This document shows positions 47,194-54,719 of a stretch of DNA of 64,000 nucleotides, piece by piece. A program made the position numbers and the translations under genes. The stretch's first letter is position 1. Every line of letters begins with the position of its first letter. The stretch comes from Clostridium sp. GTDB taxonomy: Bacteria > Bacteroidota > Bacteroidia > Bacteroidales > Muribaculaceae. Under the pieces are notes generated by a model. The model was given only the letters and a program-made list of their open reading frames with translations, did not search any database and had not been told where the DNA came from. The stretch covers positions 522,632-586,631 of the forward strand of contig JAMPGR010000001.1 in NCBI GenBank assembly GCA_023663805.1, in the 5' to 3' direction.

Positions 47194-48558
47194 TTATTGC
47201 CGGAGAAGATTGCCAATGGCATATATGGGCATAATCTCGATTTCGCGTGTTGTTCCATTGTCCTGGAAAGATAAGATGTTGAAATTTTCCAACGATGTCC
47301 TTATTCCCTTCGAAATATCCTTTTTCTGCATGAACAGTCTCAGACTCTTCATCTTTCCGCTCGTGCCGGATTTTACCTCGATTGGCAGAACCTTCATATC
47401 GTGCGGTATGACATAGTCGACTTCTGAATTGGTGCCGTTTGAGAGATTTTCCCAATAGTGAAGTTCATATTTGTGTCGATTGTTTGAGGCTTTAAGCAGT
47501 TCAAGTCCGACTGACAGTTCTGCAAGACTGCCCTTATTGACTAGTTCGGATTCGCTGCCCGCAACAATTATATCAGTCAACGGTTTGGCACTTCCAAAGT
47601 CCAGTTCGAGGATACGGAGGAGAAGTCCTGTATCGAGATAATTGTATTTGACAAATTTTTCATTTGTCTCGGCTCCAAGGGGAAGACCATTTGCGGCCGT
47701 ATGGCTAACTTTTGTGATAATGCCCGCGTCGGAAAGCATTGTCAATGCTTTTTTTATGTCATCCGTATTGAAACTTCCGGGTACTCGGCTGAAAACGAAT
47801 TTTTTGCCGGTTTGCAGAATCACACTTTGCAGTGTGTTTCTGAGCAGACCTGTCTTTATCTTATTGCTATACTTCGGGAAGTCGTCATAGTAAGACTGCT
47901 GGATGTCTGATAATTCATTCATACATTCATTGTAATCGTGGGTTTCAACCCACGCCCTTACACTTGCCGGCATACCTCCGACGAGCAGGAAAGTGCGATA
48001 TGCGCTGACCAATTCCCGATGCATTGAATCGAAAAGAGGGGATTGTGGTGTGGCTTTTTTGATGGCGTCTGCCCATACTTCCTTTCCGGAAGCGTCAAGA
48101 AACTCACAAAACGACATAGGATACATAAACATGGAACTGATGCGGCCTACGCCATATGAAGAAATCTCCTTGAGGGCAAATTCCAGCAAGGACCCTGCGG
48201 CTACAACGTGAACCTCCGGTAGATTCTCCTTGAAAAACCACAAAGATTTGATCGCGGACTGACACACCTGGATCTCGTCGAGAAAAATCAGTGTCTCTCC
48301 CTCGACGACTGGAGTTGCAAAGAGTACACTCAGACGTTCGCAGATTGTCTTGACGTCATATTCCGAATCAAAGATATCCGATGCCATCTTATTCGATTCA
48401 AGATTGACTTCTATGAAGTATTTGAAATGTTTTGCAAGGTTACGAATTGAACTCGATTTTCCTATCTGACGGGCGCCTCTGACCAACAGCGGTTTTCGAT
48501 TTCTGCCATCTTTCCATGCAAGCAATTGTGTGTCTATGTTTCGTTTGAAATATGTCAT
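47194..48558 (-). CDS. AAA_14/DUF4143 ATPase with restriction-endonuclease-like C-terminus
   Basis: A 454-residue protein of a widespread, poorly understood family. The P-loop GARQIGKSSSIRNLAK (about residues 28-43) and Walker B LIFLDEIQVC belong to the AAA_14 domain. The DUF4143 half contains YLLVGG-like AYRTFLLVGGMPASVRAWVE and ends with NSEVDYV followed by LPIEVKSG, the D-xn-ExK pattern of the PD-(D/E)xK fold. It is AT-rich relative to neighbours and stands alone under its own promoter with an operator-like inverted repeat, which suggests a mobile, autoregulated cassette. The biological role is unknown. Confidence 0.9.
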   Translation of the reverse strand: MTYFKRNIDTQLLAWKDGRNRKPLLVRGARQIGKSSSIRNLAKHFKYFIEVNLESNKMASDIFDSEYDVKTICERLSVLFATPVVEGETLIFLDEIQVCQSAIKSLWFFKENLPEVHVVAAGSLLEFALKEISSYGVGRISSMFMYPMSFCEFLDASGKEVWADAIKKATPQSPLFDSMHRELVSAYRTFLLVGGMPASVRAWVETHDYNECMNELSDIQQSYYDDFPKYSNKIKTGLLRNTLQSVILQTGKKFVFSRVPGSFNTDDIKKALTMLSDAGIITKVSHTAANGLPLGAETNEKFVKYNYLDTGLLLRILELDFGSAKPLTDIIVAGSESELVNKGSLAELSVGLELLKASNNRHKYELHYWENLSNGTNSEVDYVIPHDMKVLPIEVKSGTSGKMKSLRLFMQKKDISKGIRTSLENFNILSFQDNGTTREIEIMPIYAIGNLLRQ

Positions 48559-48585
48559 CTGTTAAGGTGTTTTGTTTATTTACGG

Positions 48586-48616
48586 CAAAGGTAGTTATAA
48601 TTCGTATAACTACAAA
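48586..48616 (-). promoter_or_regulatory. Promoter with operator-like inverted repeat, DUF4143 ATPase gene
   Basis: Minus strand: TTTG (complement of 48613-48616), 19 bases, TACCTTTG (48586-48593). Between the two boxes lies a perfect 9-bp inverted repeat with a 5-base spacer (GTAGTTATA at 48591-48599, complement at 48605-48613). A dimeric regulator bound there would block the polymerase. The ATG is 28 bases downstream. Confidence 0.7.
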
Positions 48617-48627
48617 ACTTTACGGCG

Positions 48628-48722
48628 ATTTTCTGAAAAATAAAGAGGAATAACAGGCGGTTTTTCTAAAAAATAAAGAGGAATAACAGGCGGTTTTTCC
48701 AAAAAATAAAGAGGAATAATCA
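48628..48722. repeat. 33-base tandem repeat, about 2.9 copies
   Basis: Units at 48628-48660, 48661-48693 and 48694-48722 share AAATAAAGAGGAATAA and a CAGGCGGTTTTT junction with one or two differences each. Copies abut directly with no spacer. The period is about three helical turns. It lies just upstream of the ATPase promoter. Confidence 0.85.
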
Positions 48723-48797
48723 GTAGAGGGGGCCCGCAGACTGGCTGGCGGGGTGAATGCCGACAGGAAGCCGGTCGGTTCCGGGCTGCAATATTTG

Positions 48798-48847
48798 TGT
48801 GATTTATCACAAAAATTTGCACAATTCGGAAGAATTGTGTAAATTTG
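48798..48847 (+). promoter_or_regulatory. gdhA promoter with two palindromic sites
   Basis: TTTG (48816-48819), 20 bases, TAAATTTG (48840-48847) is an exact consensus promoter. The 20-base spacer is itself a perfect inverted repeat, CACAATTC-GGAA-GAATTGTG (48820-48839). A second palindrome, TGTGAT-TT-ATCACA (48798-48811), lies immediately upstream of the -33 box, an activator-like position. Transcription would start about 70 bases before gdhA. Confidence 0.75.
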
Positions 48848-48923
48848 TCGCGCATTCCGATTAAAACACACACAAGAATGCACTAAAATCACTCGAAGTG
48901 TTTCTTTTTATTCAAGCTAAACT

Positions 48924-50270
48924 ATGGAAGTAAACAGTTTCCTCAATGACCTCCGCCGTCGTTTCCCGAACGAGCCCGAATATATCCAGGCCGTCGAGGA
49001 GGTCGTCACGACTATCGCTGATGTCTACAACGAATATCCCGCTTTCGAAAGCGTCAACCTCCTCGAGCGTCTCTGCATACCCGACCGAATCATATCGTTC
49101 CGCGTCTCCTGGACCGACGACAAAGGAAAGGTCCGGAACAACATGGGCTACCGCGTCCAGCACAACAACGCGATCGGCCCCTACAAAGGGGGAATCCGCT
49201 TCCACTCCTCGGTCAACCTCTCGATCCTGAAGTTCCTCGCCTTCGAGCAGACCTTCAAGAACTCGCTGACGACCCTCGCCATGGGCGGCGCGAAGGGGGG
49301 TTCGGACTTCTCCCCGAAAGGGAAGTCAGACAACGAGATCATGCGCTTCTGCCAGGCGTTCGTGACCGAACTCTACCGCAATATCGGCCCCGACACCGAC
49401 GTCCCCGCCGGCGATATCGGCGTAGGCGCCCGCGAAGTCGGATATATGTTCGGATGGTACAAGAAAATGACCCGGACCTTCACCGGGACCTTCACCGGCA
49501 AAGGCCTGACCTTCGGCGGCTCGCTGATACGTCCCGAAGCGACCGGCTACGGCAACGTCTACTTTCTGCTCAACATGCTCGCTACGCGCGGCATCGATAT
49601 CGCCGGAAAGCGCGTCGCAATCTCCGGCTCGGGCAACGTCGCCCTCTACACGGCCGAGAAACTCCTCTCGCTCGGCGCCAAGGTCGTCTCGTTCAGCGAT
49701 AGCAACGGCTCGATCATCTCCGAGGAGGGCTTCACCCCCGAACAGTTCCGCGAAATCTTCGACCTCAAGACGATCTACTATGGCCGTCTGCGCGAATTCG
49801 CCGAAGAGAACCCCGACGCCTGCACCTACCTCCCCGGCGAGCGTCCCTGGAAGCATGTCAGGGCCGACATCGCGACGCCGTCGGCGACGCAGAACGAACT
49901 CGACGGCGACGATGCCGAAGCCCTGCTCGCCCAGGGATGCATCGCCGTCAGCGAGGGGGCAAACATGCCCTCGACTCCCGAGGCAATCCGAAAGTTCCAG
50001 GCCGCGCATATCCTCTATGCCCCCGGCAAGGCCGCGAACGCCGGCGGCGTATCGGTCTCCGGTCTCGAAATGGCCCAGAACTCCCAGAAACTCTCCTGGA
50101 CAGCCGAAGAGGTCGACCGTAAACTGAAGGATATCATGGCCGACATCCACTCGAAGTGTGTCGAGTATGGCAAGACCGATATCGCGGGCTACACCGACTA
50201 TGTCCGCGGGGCAAACGTCGCCGGTTTCCTGAAGGTCGCCCAGGCGATGATGGCCCAGGGGGTCTACTGA
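48924..50270 (+). CDS. gdhA: Glutamate dehydrogenase
   Basis: A 448-residue hexameric enzyme that makes glutamate from 2-oxoglutarate and ammonium (and the reverse). Length, VSWTDDKGKVRNNMGYRVQH, the active-site segment LAMGGAKGGSDFSPKGKSDN with the catalytic lysine, and PAGDIGVGAREVGYMFGWYK put it in the family-I group of GdhA proteins. The Rossmann domain begins VAISGSGNVALYTAEKL. Cofactor preference (NADP or NAD) is not decided by what I can read. The gene is a single unit between a strong, palindrome-bearing promoter and a strong terminator. Confidence 0.97.
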   Translation: MEVNSFLNDLRRRFPNEPEYIQAVEEVVTTIADVYNEYPAFESVNLLERLCIPDRIISFRVSWTDDKGKVRNNMGYRVQHNNAIGPYKGGIRFHSSVNLSILKFLAFEQTFKNSLTTLAMGGAKGGSDFSPKGKSDNEIMRFCQAFVTELYRNIGPDTDVPAGDIGVGAREVGYMFGWYKKMTRTFTGTFTGKGLTFGGSLIRPEATGYGNVYFLLNMLATRGIDIAGKRVAISGSGNVALYTAEKLLSLGAKVVSFSDSNGSIISEEGFTPEQFREIFDLKTIYYGRLREFAEENPDACTYLPGERPWKHVRADIATPSATQNELDGDDAEALLAQGCIAVSEGANMPSTPEAIRKFQAAHILYAPGKAANAGGVSVSGLEMAQNSQKLSWTAEEVDRKLKDIMADIHSKCVEYGKTDIAGYTDYVRGANVAGFLKVAQAMMAQGVY

Positions 50271-50290
50271 TTGCTGCGACACGAAGAATC

Positions 50291-50332
50291 AAGCCGCCGC
50301 AGGCCAACCGGGTCTGCGGCGGCTTTTTTTTT
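50291..50332 (+). terminator. Intrinsic terminator of gdhA
   Basis: A 12-bp perfect stem (AAGCCGCCGCAG at 50291-50302, complement at 50314-50325) with an 11-base loop is followed by a T-run to 50332. Confidence 0.92.
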
Positions 50333-50379
50333 GTAACAGATCGTCCGAAAGTTGTAACATCCGAACCGGCATACAGGCG

Positions 50380-50387
50380 TAACTTTG
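50380..50387 (+). promoter_or_regulatory. Candidate -7 box for the permease-HMA gene
   Basis: TAACTTTG four bases before the ATG at 50392. If used, the mRNA would be leaderless or nearly so. No -33 box is found at the ideal spacing. Confidence 0.45.
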
Positions 50388-50391
50388 CAGT

Positions 50392-51612
50392 ATGGAATTC
50401 GTATACTCTATAATCAATATGCTCGCCGAAATGGCCCCCTATCTCCTTTTCGGCTTTCTGGTCGCCGGCGTACTCTACGCCTTCGTCCCTCAGAGTTTCT
50501 ACCGCAACCATCTCTCGAAACCGAACTTCTGGTCGGTCGTCAAGGCCGCCATACTCGGCGTTCCGCTGCCGCTATGCTCCTGCGGCGTTCTGCCGACGGC
50601 CGTATCTCTGAGGAAGAACGGCGCCTCGTGCGGAGCGACAACCTCGTTCCTGATTGCGACACCCCAGACCGGCGTCGACTCGATAGCCGCGACCTGGTCG
50701 CTGCTGACCCCGGCATTCGCCGTTATCCGCCCGGTCGCCGCGCTGGTGACAGCGGTCGCCGGAGGTGTCGCCGTCAATCTCGAAGACCGCCACAAGCCGG
50801 CCGCAGAGGCCCGCGAAGTCGACACGATCGACGCGCCCCGGGCCTTTTCTTTCGGGGAGAAAATCGTGACGGCCCTTCGCTACGGCTATGTCGATATGAT
50901 CCAGAATATCGGAAAATGGCTGATGATAGGCCTGATCGTCGCCGCCGCCATCACGGTCTTTGTTCCCGACGGATTCTTCACGACCTTTGCCCGATATCCC
51001 CTGCTGTCGATGATCTCCGTCGTCGTTATCGCCGTTCCGATGTATGTCTGCTCGACCGGATCGATCCCGATCGCACTGTCGCTGATGCTCAAGGGGCTGA
51101 GTCCCGGCGCAGCGTTCGTCCTGCTGATGGCCGGACCGGCCGCCAACTTCGCCTCGGTCATAATTGTCGGCAAGAGTCTCGGCCGCCGGGCTGCAGCGAC
51201 CTATCTTGCGACGATTGTCCTCGGGGCAGTCCTCTTCGGCATGGCAATCGACTATCTTCTTCCGGCAGGATGGTTCGTCCCGGCCATGACCGCGACCCAT
51301 ATGGGATGCCACATGACCGCGACTCCACTCCAGGCGGTCAGCGCCGCGCTTCTTGTCATTCTGCTGATCAACGCCTTCATCCTGAAATATAAATCTAAAA
51401 ACAATATCGTTATGGAACAGAACCAGACATTTACAGTCAAAGGAATGACCTGCGGCCACTGCAAGGCCATGGTCGAAAAGAATCTCTCGAAACTCCCCGG
51501 TGTCGAAGCCGTCGAAGTTGATCTCGCCTCGGGAAAGACTTCGATCAGCGGCCACGCCGACGAAGAAGCCGTGCGCGAGGTAATCGAAGACCTCGGTTTC
51601 ACGCTCGCCTGA
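50392..51612 (+). CDS. SO_0444-type Cu/Zn efflux permease fused to an HMA domain
   Basis: A 406-residue protein. Residues 1-335 form a permease with two repeated halves (DUF318/ArsP-like). The first half carries GVPLPLCSCGVLPTAVSLRK and SFLIATPQTGVDS, and the second CSTGSIPIALSLMLKGLSPG and LLMAGPAANFASV, the signature of the SO_0444 Cu/Zn export group. After a short linker, residues 341-406 are a complete heavy-metal-associated domain with the metal-binding MTCGHCKAMVEKN. The HMA part begins with an in-frame ATG that could also serve as a separate start. It probably exports copper or zinc, with the HMA domain as a built-in chaperone or sensor. Confidence 0.88.
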   Translation: MEFVYSIINMLAEMAPYLLFGFLVAGVLYAFVPQSFYRNHLSKPNFWSVVKAAILGVPLPLCSCGVLPTAVSLRKNGASCGATTSFLIATPQTGVDSIAATWSLLTPAFAVIRPVAALVTAVAGGVAVNLEDRHKPAAEAREVDTIDAPRAFSFGEKIVTALRYGYVDMIQNIGKWLMIGLIVAAAITVFVPDGFFTTFARYPLLSMISVVVIAVPMYVCSTGSIPIALSLMLKGLSPGAAFVLLMAGPAANFASVIIVGKSLGRRAAATYLATIVLGAVLFGMAIDYLLPAGWFVPAMTATHMGCHMTATPLQAVSAALLVILLINAFILKYKSKNNIVMEQNQTFTVKGMTCGHCKAMVEKNLSKLPGVEAVEVDLASGKTSISGHADEEAVREVIEDLGFTLA

Positions 51613-51615
51613 GAA

Positions 51616-51647
51616 GTTGCAGAAGTCGGAAAGATGTTGTAGTTTTG
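51616..51647 (+). promoter_or_regulatory. Promoter of luxS
   Basis: GTTG (51616-51619), 20 bases, TAGTTTTG (51640-51647): near-exact consensus, 23 bases upstream of the luxS ATG at 51671. Confidence 0.6.
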
Positions 51648-51670
51648 CAACCGACAAAAACCGATTTCTG

Positions 51671-52153
51671 ATGGAAAAAATAGCAAGTTTTACGATCGAC
51701 CATACGCGTCTGGAGCCGGGAATCTTCGTCTCCAGGCGCGATGTCACATCTTCGGGCGACACACTGACGACCTTCGATATCCGAATGACCCGTCCGAACC
51801 GCGAGGAGGCCCTGGAGCCCCGCGCGCTCCATGCCCTCGAGCATCTCGCGGCGACATTCCTGAGAAACGACTCCGAGTGGCGTGACCGCGTCGTCTACTG
51901 GGGCCCGATGGGGTGCTGTACCGGCAACTACCTGATTCTCCAGGGCGACCTCGACAGCCGCGACATCCTCTCGCTGATGCGCCGGACTATGGAGTTTGTC
52001 GCCGGATTCGAGGGGGAGATTCCGGGGGCGACACCCCGCGACTGTGGCAACTGGTCGTTCATGGATCTCGGCGGAGCCCGCGCCGCCGCCCGCCGCTATC
52101 TCGACGAAACCCTCGCCGCCCCCCGCGAAGAGAACCTCCGCTATCCAGGTTGA
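51671..52153 (+). CDS. luxS: S-ribosylhomocysteine lyase
   Basis: A 160-residue enzyme that splits S-ribosylhomocysteine into homocysteine and DPD, the precursor of the AI-2 signal. The metal ligands are His54 and His58 in HALEHL and Cys125 in PRDCGNWSF; Glu57 and Cys82 (GPMGCCTGNYL) are the catalytic residues. The start at 51671 (MEKIASFTIDHTRL) matches the family N-terminus; the 18 longer residues overlap the promoter. It supplies homocysteine to the same pool as MetY, encoded 6.5 kb away. Confidence 0.96.
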   Translation: MEKIASFTIDHTRLEPGIFVSRRDVTSSGDTLTTFDIRMTRPNREEALEPRALHALEHLAATFLRNDSEWRDRVVYWGPMGCCTGNYLILQGDLDSRDILSLMRRTMEFVAGFEGEIPGATPRDCGNWSFMDLGGARAAARRYLDETLAAPREENLRYPG

Positions 52154-52189
52154 ACCGAACAATACGGCACGGCTGCGCATTAATATAGT

Positions 52190-53113
52190 ATGCGCAGATA
52201 CTATCAGAAAGATAACGGATTCCGGCCGACCCACGCCGAGGAGAAAGCCTGGTGGGTCGACGTGACAGACCCCGGCAGGGAGGATGCCGACTACCTGACC
52301 TCGCGCCTCGGCGTCCCCCCGATGTTCCTCGAATATCTGCGCGACGACGACGAACGCGCCCGCGTCGAGCGCGACGGCGCCTGGATGATGACAATCATCC
52401 GGATTCCGGTCGAGAGCCGCGACGAGACAATGCCATACCGGACCGTCCCGCTCGGCGTCATCAGCGGCACGTCTGACCGCGTCATAACCGTCTGTTACCA
52501 CCGCTCGGCCATGCTGAGCGACTTCGCCGGACATACCTGCAAACTCGCTATCGATGTTCCCGGAGTCGCCGAATTCACCCTCCGGATGTTCTATTCTACC
52601 GCGTTCTGGTATTTGTCCTACCTGAAGACACTGAGCGAGGAAGTTGTCGGAGCCGAAAAGGCCCTCCGGCGCTCGATCGAGAACCGGGATCTGATCTGGC
52701 TGATGGAGATGCAGAAGTCGCTCGTGTTCTTCAACACCTCGATCAAGGGTAACGTCCTGGTTCTCGAGCGGATCCAGAAAATCTACGGCGAAGAACTCGA
52801 CGAGGAACTCTACGAAGATGTCGAGATCGAACTCCACCAGGCCGACACGACTGTCGAGATCTACAGCAACATTCTCGAGGGCACAACCGACGCCTACGCC
52901 TCGATTATCTCGAACAACATGAACAACGTCATGAAGCGCATGACCGGCCTGACGATCATCCTGATGGTCCCGACCTTTATCGCTTCGCTCTACGGCATGA
53001 ACGTCGACATCCTGCTCGGCGACAGCCCCTTCGCCTTCTGGATTATCCTGGCAATCGCCGCCCTGCTGACAATCCTCGCCTACTTCCTCCTCCGACGTAT
53101 TAAATGGTTCTGA
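52190..53113 (+). CDS. corA: CorA-family magnesium/cobalt transporter
   Basis: A 307-residue protein with a large cytoplasmic N-terminal domain and two C-terminal membrane helices. The first ends in the invariant pore motif GMN (IASLYGMNVDIL), and the second is LAIAALLTILAYFLL, followed by a basic RRIKWF tail. The long stalk helix is present (YSNILEGTTDAYASIISNN, MNNVMKRMTGLTII). It imports Mg2+ as a pentamer. It lies 36 bases after luxS, with no obvious promoter between, so the two may be co-transcribed. Confidence 0.94.
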   Translation: MRRYYQKDNGFRPTHAEEKAWWVDVTDPGREDADYLTSRLGVPPMFLEYLRDDDERARVERDGAWMMTIIRIPVESRDETMPYRTVPLGVISGTSDRVITVCYHRSAMLSDFAGHTCKLAIDVPGVAEFTLRMFYSTAFWYLSYLKTLSEEVVGAEKALRRSIENRDLIWLMEMQKSLVFFNTSIKGNVLVLERIQKIYGEELDEELYEDVEIELHQADTTVEIYSNILEGTTDAYASIISNNMNNVMKRMTGLTIILMVPTFIASLYGMNVDILLGDSPFAFWIILAIAALLTILAYFLLRRIKWF

Positions 53114-53140
53114 CCCGTAAACTTTGTCGAAAAAATTTTG

Positions 53141-53148
53141 TAATTTTG
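53141..53148 (+). promoter_or_regulatory. Candidate -7 box upstream of the leader ORF and efflux operon
   Basis: TAATTTTG matches TAnnTTTG, 29 bases before the leader ATG at 53178. A TTTG lies at 53123 but with only 14 bases between, so the -33 assignment is weak. Confidence 0.5.
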
Positions 53149-53177
53149 CGGCGCCGTTCATAAAGAGCGGTTCTATA

Positions 53178-53276
53178 ATGAACAGAACTATATCATCACG
53201 CAACAAACCCCAGACCTCCGGCGGCGTCAGTTACGCCATTATGGAGAGTTGGAAAAGTACGGCCGGCCTGCGATGA
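53178..53276 (+). CDS. Putative 32-residue leader peptide upstream of efflux operon
   Basis: A short ORF starts at an ATG about 30 bases after a promoter-like box and reads MNRTISSRNK then PQTSGGVSYAIMESWKSTAG and LR before a TGA. It ends one base before a GC-rich segment and a run of seven T. This is the arrangement of a translated attenuator: ribosome stalling or speed on the leader would decide whether the terminator forms before the efflux genes at 53397. I know no named family for the peptide. It could also be a non-coding leader with a chance ORF. Confidence 0.55.
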   Translation: MNRTISSRNKPQTSGGVSYAIMESWKSTAGLR

Positions 53277-53301
53277 CCGCCGTCTGACTACCCGTTTTTT
53301 T
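53211..53301 (+). promoter_or_regulatory. Candidate transcription attenuator before the tolC-hlyD-MFS operon
   Basis: CAGAC (53211-53215) plus GGCGG (53220-53224) can pair with CCGCC plus GTCTG (53277-53286), a 10-bp stem with a 4-base bulge, followed by ACTACCCG and seven T (53295-53301). A competing hairpin GGCGT-CAGTT-ACGCC (53223-53237) uses the same GGCGG bases. The two structures cannot coexist, as expected for a switch. The gap of eight bases between stem and T-run weakens the terminator call. Confidence 0.5.
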
Positions 53302-53396
53302 AGCACTATGTGTGTGGCTCAGACTGTCGGGAGACACCGGGAAAACCACACACACACACCTGTCAATCACATCTTAACTTCTATCACTACTTCCTT

Positions 53397-54719
53397 ATGA
53401 ACAATCACGGATTGCTCACGGGAGCGCTCGCCGCACTCCTCGCCTGTCTCTGTCCGTCTGTCGCGGAGGCGCAGACCCGCCGGGTCATGACTCTCGAAGA
53501 GATCTTTGAGATTGCCGAACAGAACAGCGCACAGTTGCGCCCAAGTTTTTCGGCCGCCGAAGAGGCCAGGCGCGAAGTCAGCGTCGTCCGCGCCGAACGT
53601 CTCCCGGAGATCAACGCTTCGCTGTCGCTCAGTTATATCGGCGACGGTTTCACGGTCAAACGTAACTTCTCCGACTATCAGCGCGCCCCGATACCCCACT
53701 TCGGAAACACCCTCGCGGTAGGCGTCACACAGCCTGTATATACCGGCGGCGCAATCTCGGCCGGAATCGAACTGGCCGAATCGAAACTGACAGCCTCGCG
53801 CTACGCGACCGAACTCAGCCGCGACAACATACGCTTCCAGCTGACCGGCTTCTATCTCGATATCTACAAATACTCGAACCTGCGCACGGTTGTCGAAAAC
53901 AACCTCGCCCAGGCCCGGCAGGTGCTCGAAGAGATGCGTGCACGCCATGAGCAGGGCGTAGTCCTCCAGAACGATATAACACGCTACGAACTGCTCGTCT
54001 CGAATCTCGAGCTCCAGTTTATCCGTATCGACAACACGATCCGGATCCTGAGCGACAACTTGACAACCATCGCCGGACTCGAGCCGGGAACCGTTGTCAT
54101 TCCCGACCCTTCGATTCTCGACCGTTCGCTTCCGTCGGAACCGGAGAGCCAGTGGCAGGCCGACGCCGTCGCCGGTTCCCCCTCCATGAGTCTCGCCCGC
54201 ACGAATCTCGAGATTTCCCGGAGCGCCGAGAAACTCGCCCGCTCCGGCCGGCTCCCGAAGATCGGGCTGCAGGCAGGTTGGAATTTCGACGGGCCGATTC
54301 TCGTCGAGGTTCCCCCGATTAACCGTAACCTGAGTTACTGGTATGTCGGGGTCGGAATAAACTACAGTATCTCGTCGCTTTTCAAAACAAACAAGAGCAT
54401 CGCCCGAAGCCGCGCCGCGACCCGTCACGCTGTCGACGAACTCGACGCCGCACGCGAATCGACCGAACTGACAGTCCGCGCAGAGTATGTCCGTTATCTC
54501 GAGTCATACGAAGAACTGAAGACACGCCAGAAAAGTGTCGAACTCGCCGACCGAAACTACTCGACTGTCTCCACACGCTACTCGGCCGACATGGCTCTGA
54601 TTACCGACATGCTCGACGCCGCCAACTCGAAACTCGACGCCGAGCAGCAGCTCGTCAACGCCCGAATCAACATTATCTACTATTACTACAAACTCCTGTT
54701 TATCTCCGGAAAGATATGA
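53397..54719 (+). CDS. TolC-family outer membrane efflux protein
   Basis: A 440-residue outer-membrane channel. The start at 53397 gives a clean signal peptide (MNNHGLLTGALAALLACLCP, cleaved after AEA); the longer frame from 53310 has no signal and is rejected. The two TolC repeats begin MTLEEIFEIAEQNSAQLRPS and SLARTNLEISRSAEKLARSG. The barrel-forming strands are TVKRNFSDYQ and GPILVEVPPI. It is the first gene of an operon with an HlyD adaptor and an MFS pump (4-base overlap, then one-base gap), forming an EmrAB-TolC-like tripartite exporter. Regulation is probably through the leader region just upstream. Confidence 0.94.
   Translation: MNNHGLLTGALAALLACLCPSVAEAQTRRVMTLEEIFEIAEQNSAQLRPSFSAAEEARREVSVVRAERLPEINASLSLSYIGDGFTVKRNFSDYQRAPIPHFGNTLAVGVTQPVYTGGAISAGIELAESKLTASRYATELSRDNIRFQLTGFYLDIYKYSNLRTVVENNLAQARQVLEEMRARHEQGVVLQNDITRYELLVSNLELQFIRIDNTIRILSDNLTTIAGLEPGTVVIPDPSILDRSLPSEPESQWQADAVAGSPSMSLARTNLEISRSAEKLARSGRLPKIGLQAGWNFDGPILVEVPPINRNLSYWYVGVGINYSISSLFKTNKSIARSRAATRHAVDELDAARESTELTVRAEYVRYLESYEELKTRQKSVELADRNYSTVSTRYSADMALITDMLDAANSKLDAEQQLVNARINIIYYYYKLLFISGKI

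Larger units (their letters stand above)
48559..48923. other. Divergent regulatory region between DUF4143 ATPase and gdhA
   Basis: About 365 bases without a gene. It contains the ATPase promoter, a 33-base tandem repeat (48628-48722), and the gdhA promoter with two palindromes. Open frames on the minus strand here are only the translated repeat. Confidence 0.6.

Noticed and set aside
48628..48722. CRISPR-like array of three repeats
   Set aside because: The 33-base units abut with no unique spacers and there are no cas genes, so this is a tandem repeat.
48798..48811. Classical CRP site at gdhA
   Set aside because: The half-sites TGTGA and TCACA are present but only four bases apart instead of six, so an E. 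coli-type CRP site is not supported. It is kept only as a palindrome of unknown binder.
51602..51670. 18-residue N-terminal extension of LuxS
   Set aside because: It overlaps the luxS promoter boxes and is not part of the family fold.
53310..53396. Earlier start for the TolC gene at 53310
   Set aside because: The extra 29 residues are polar and would precede the signal peptide, and the ATG lies directly after the T-run.
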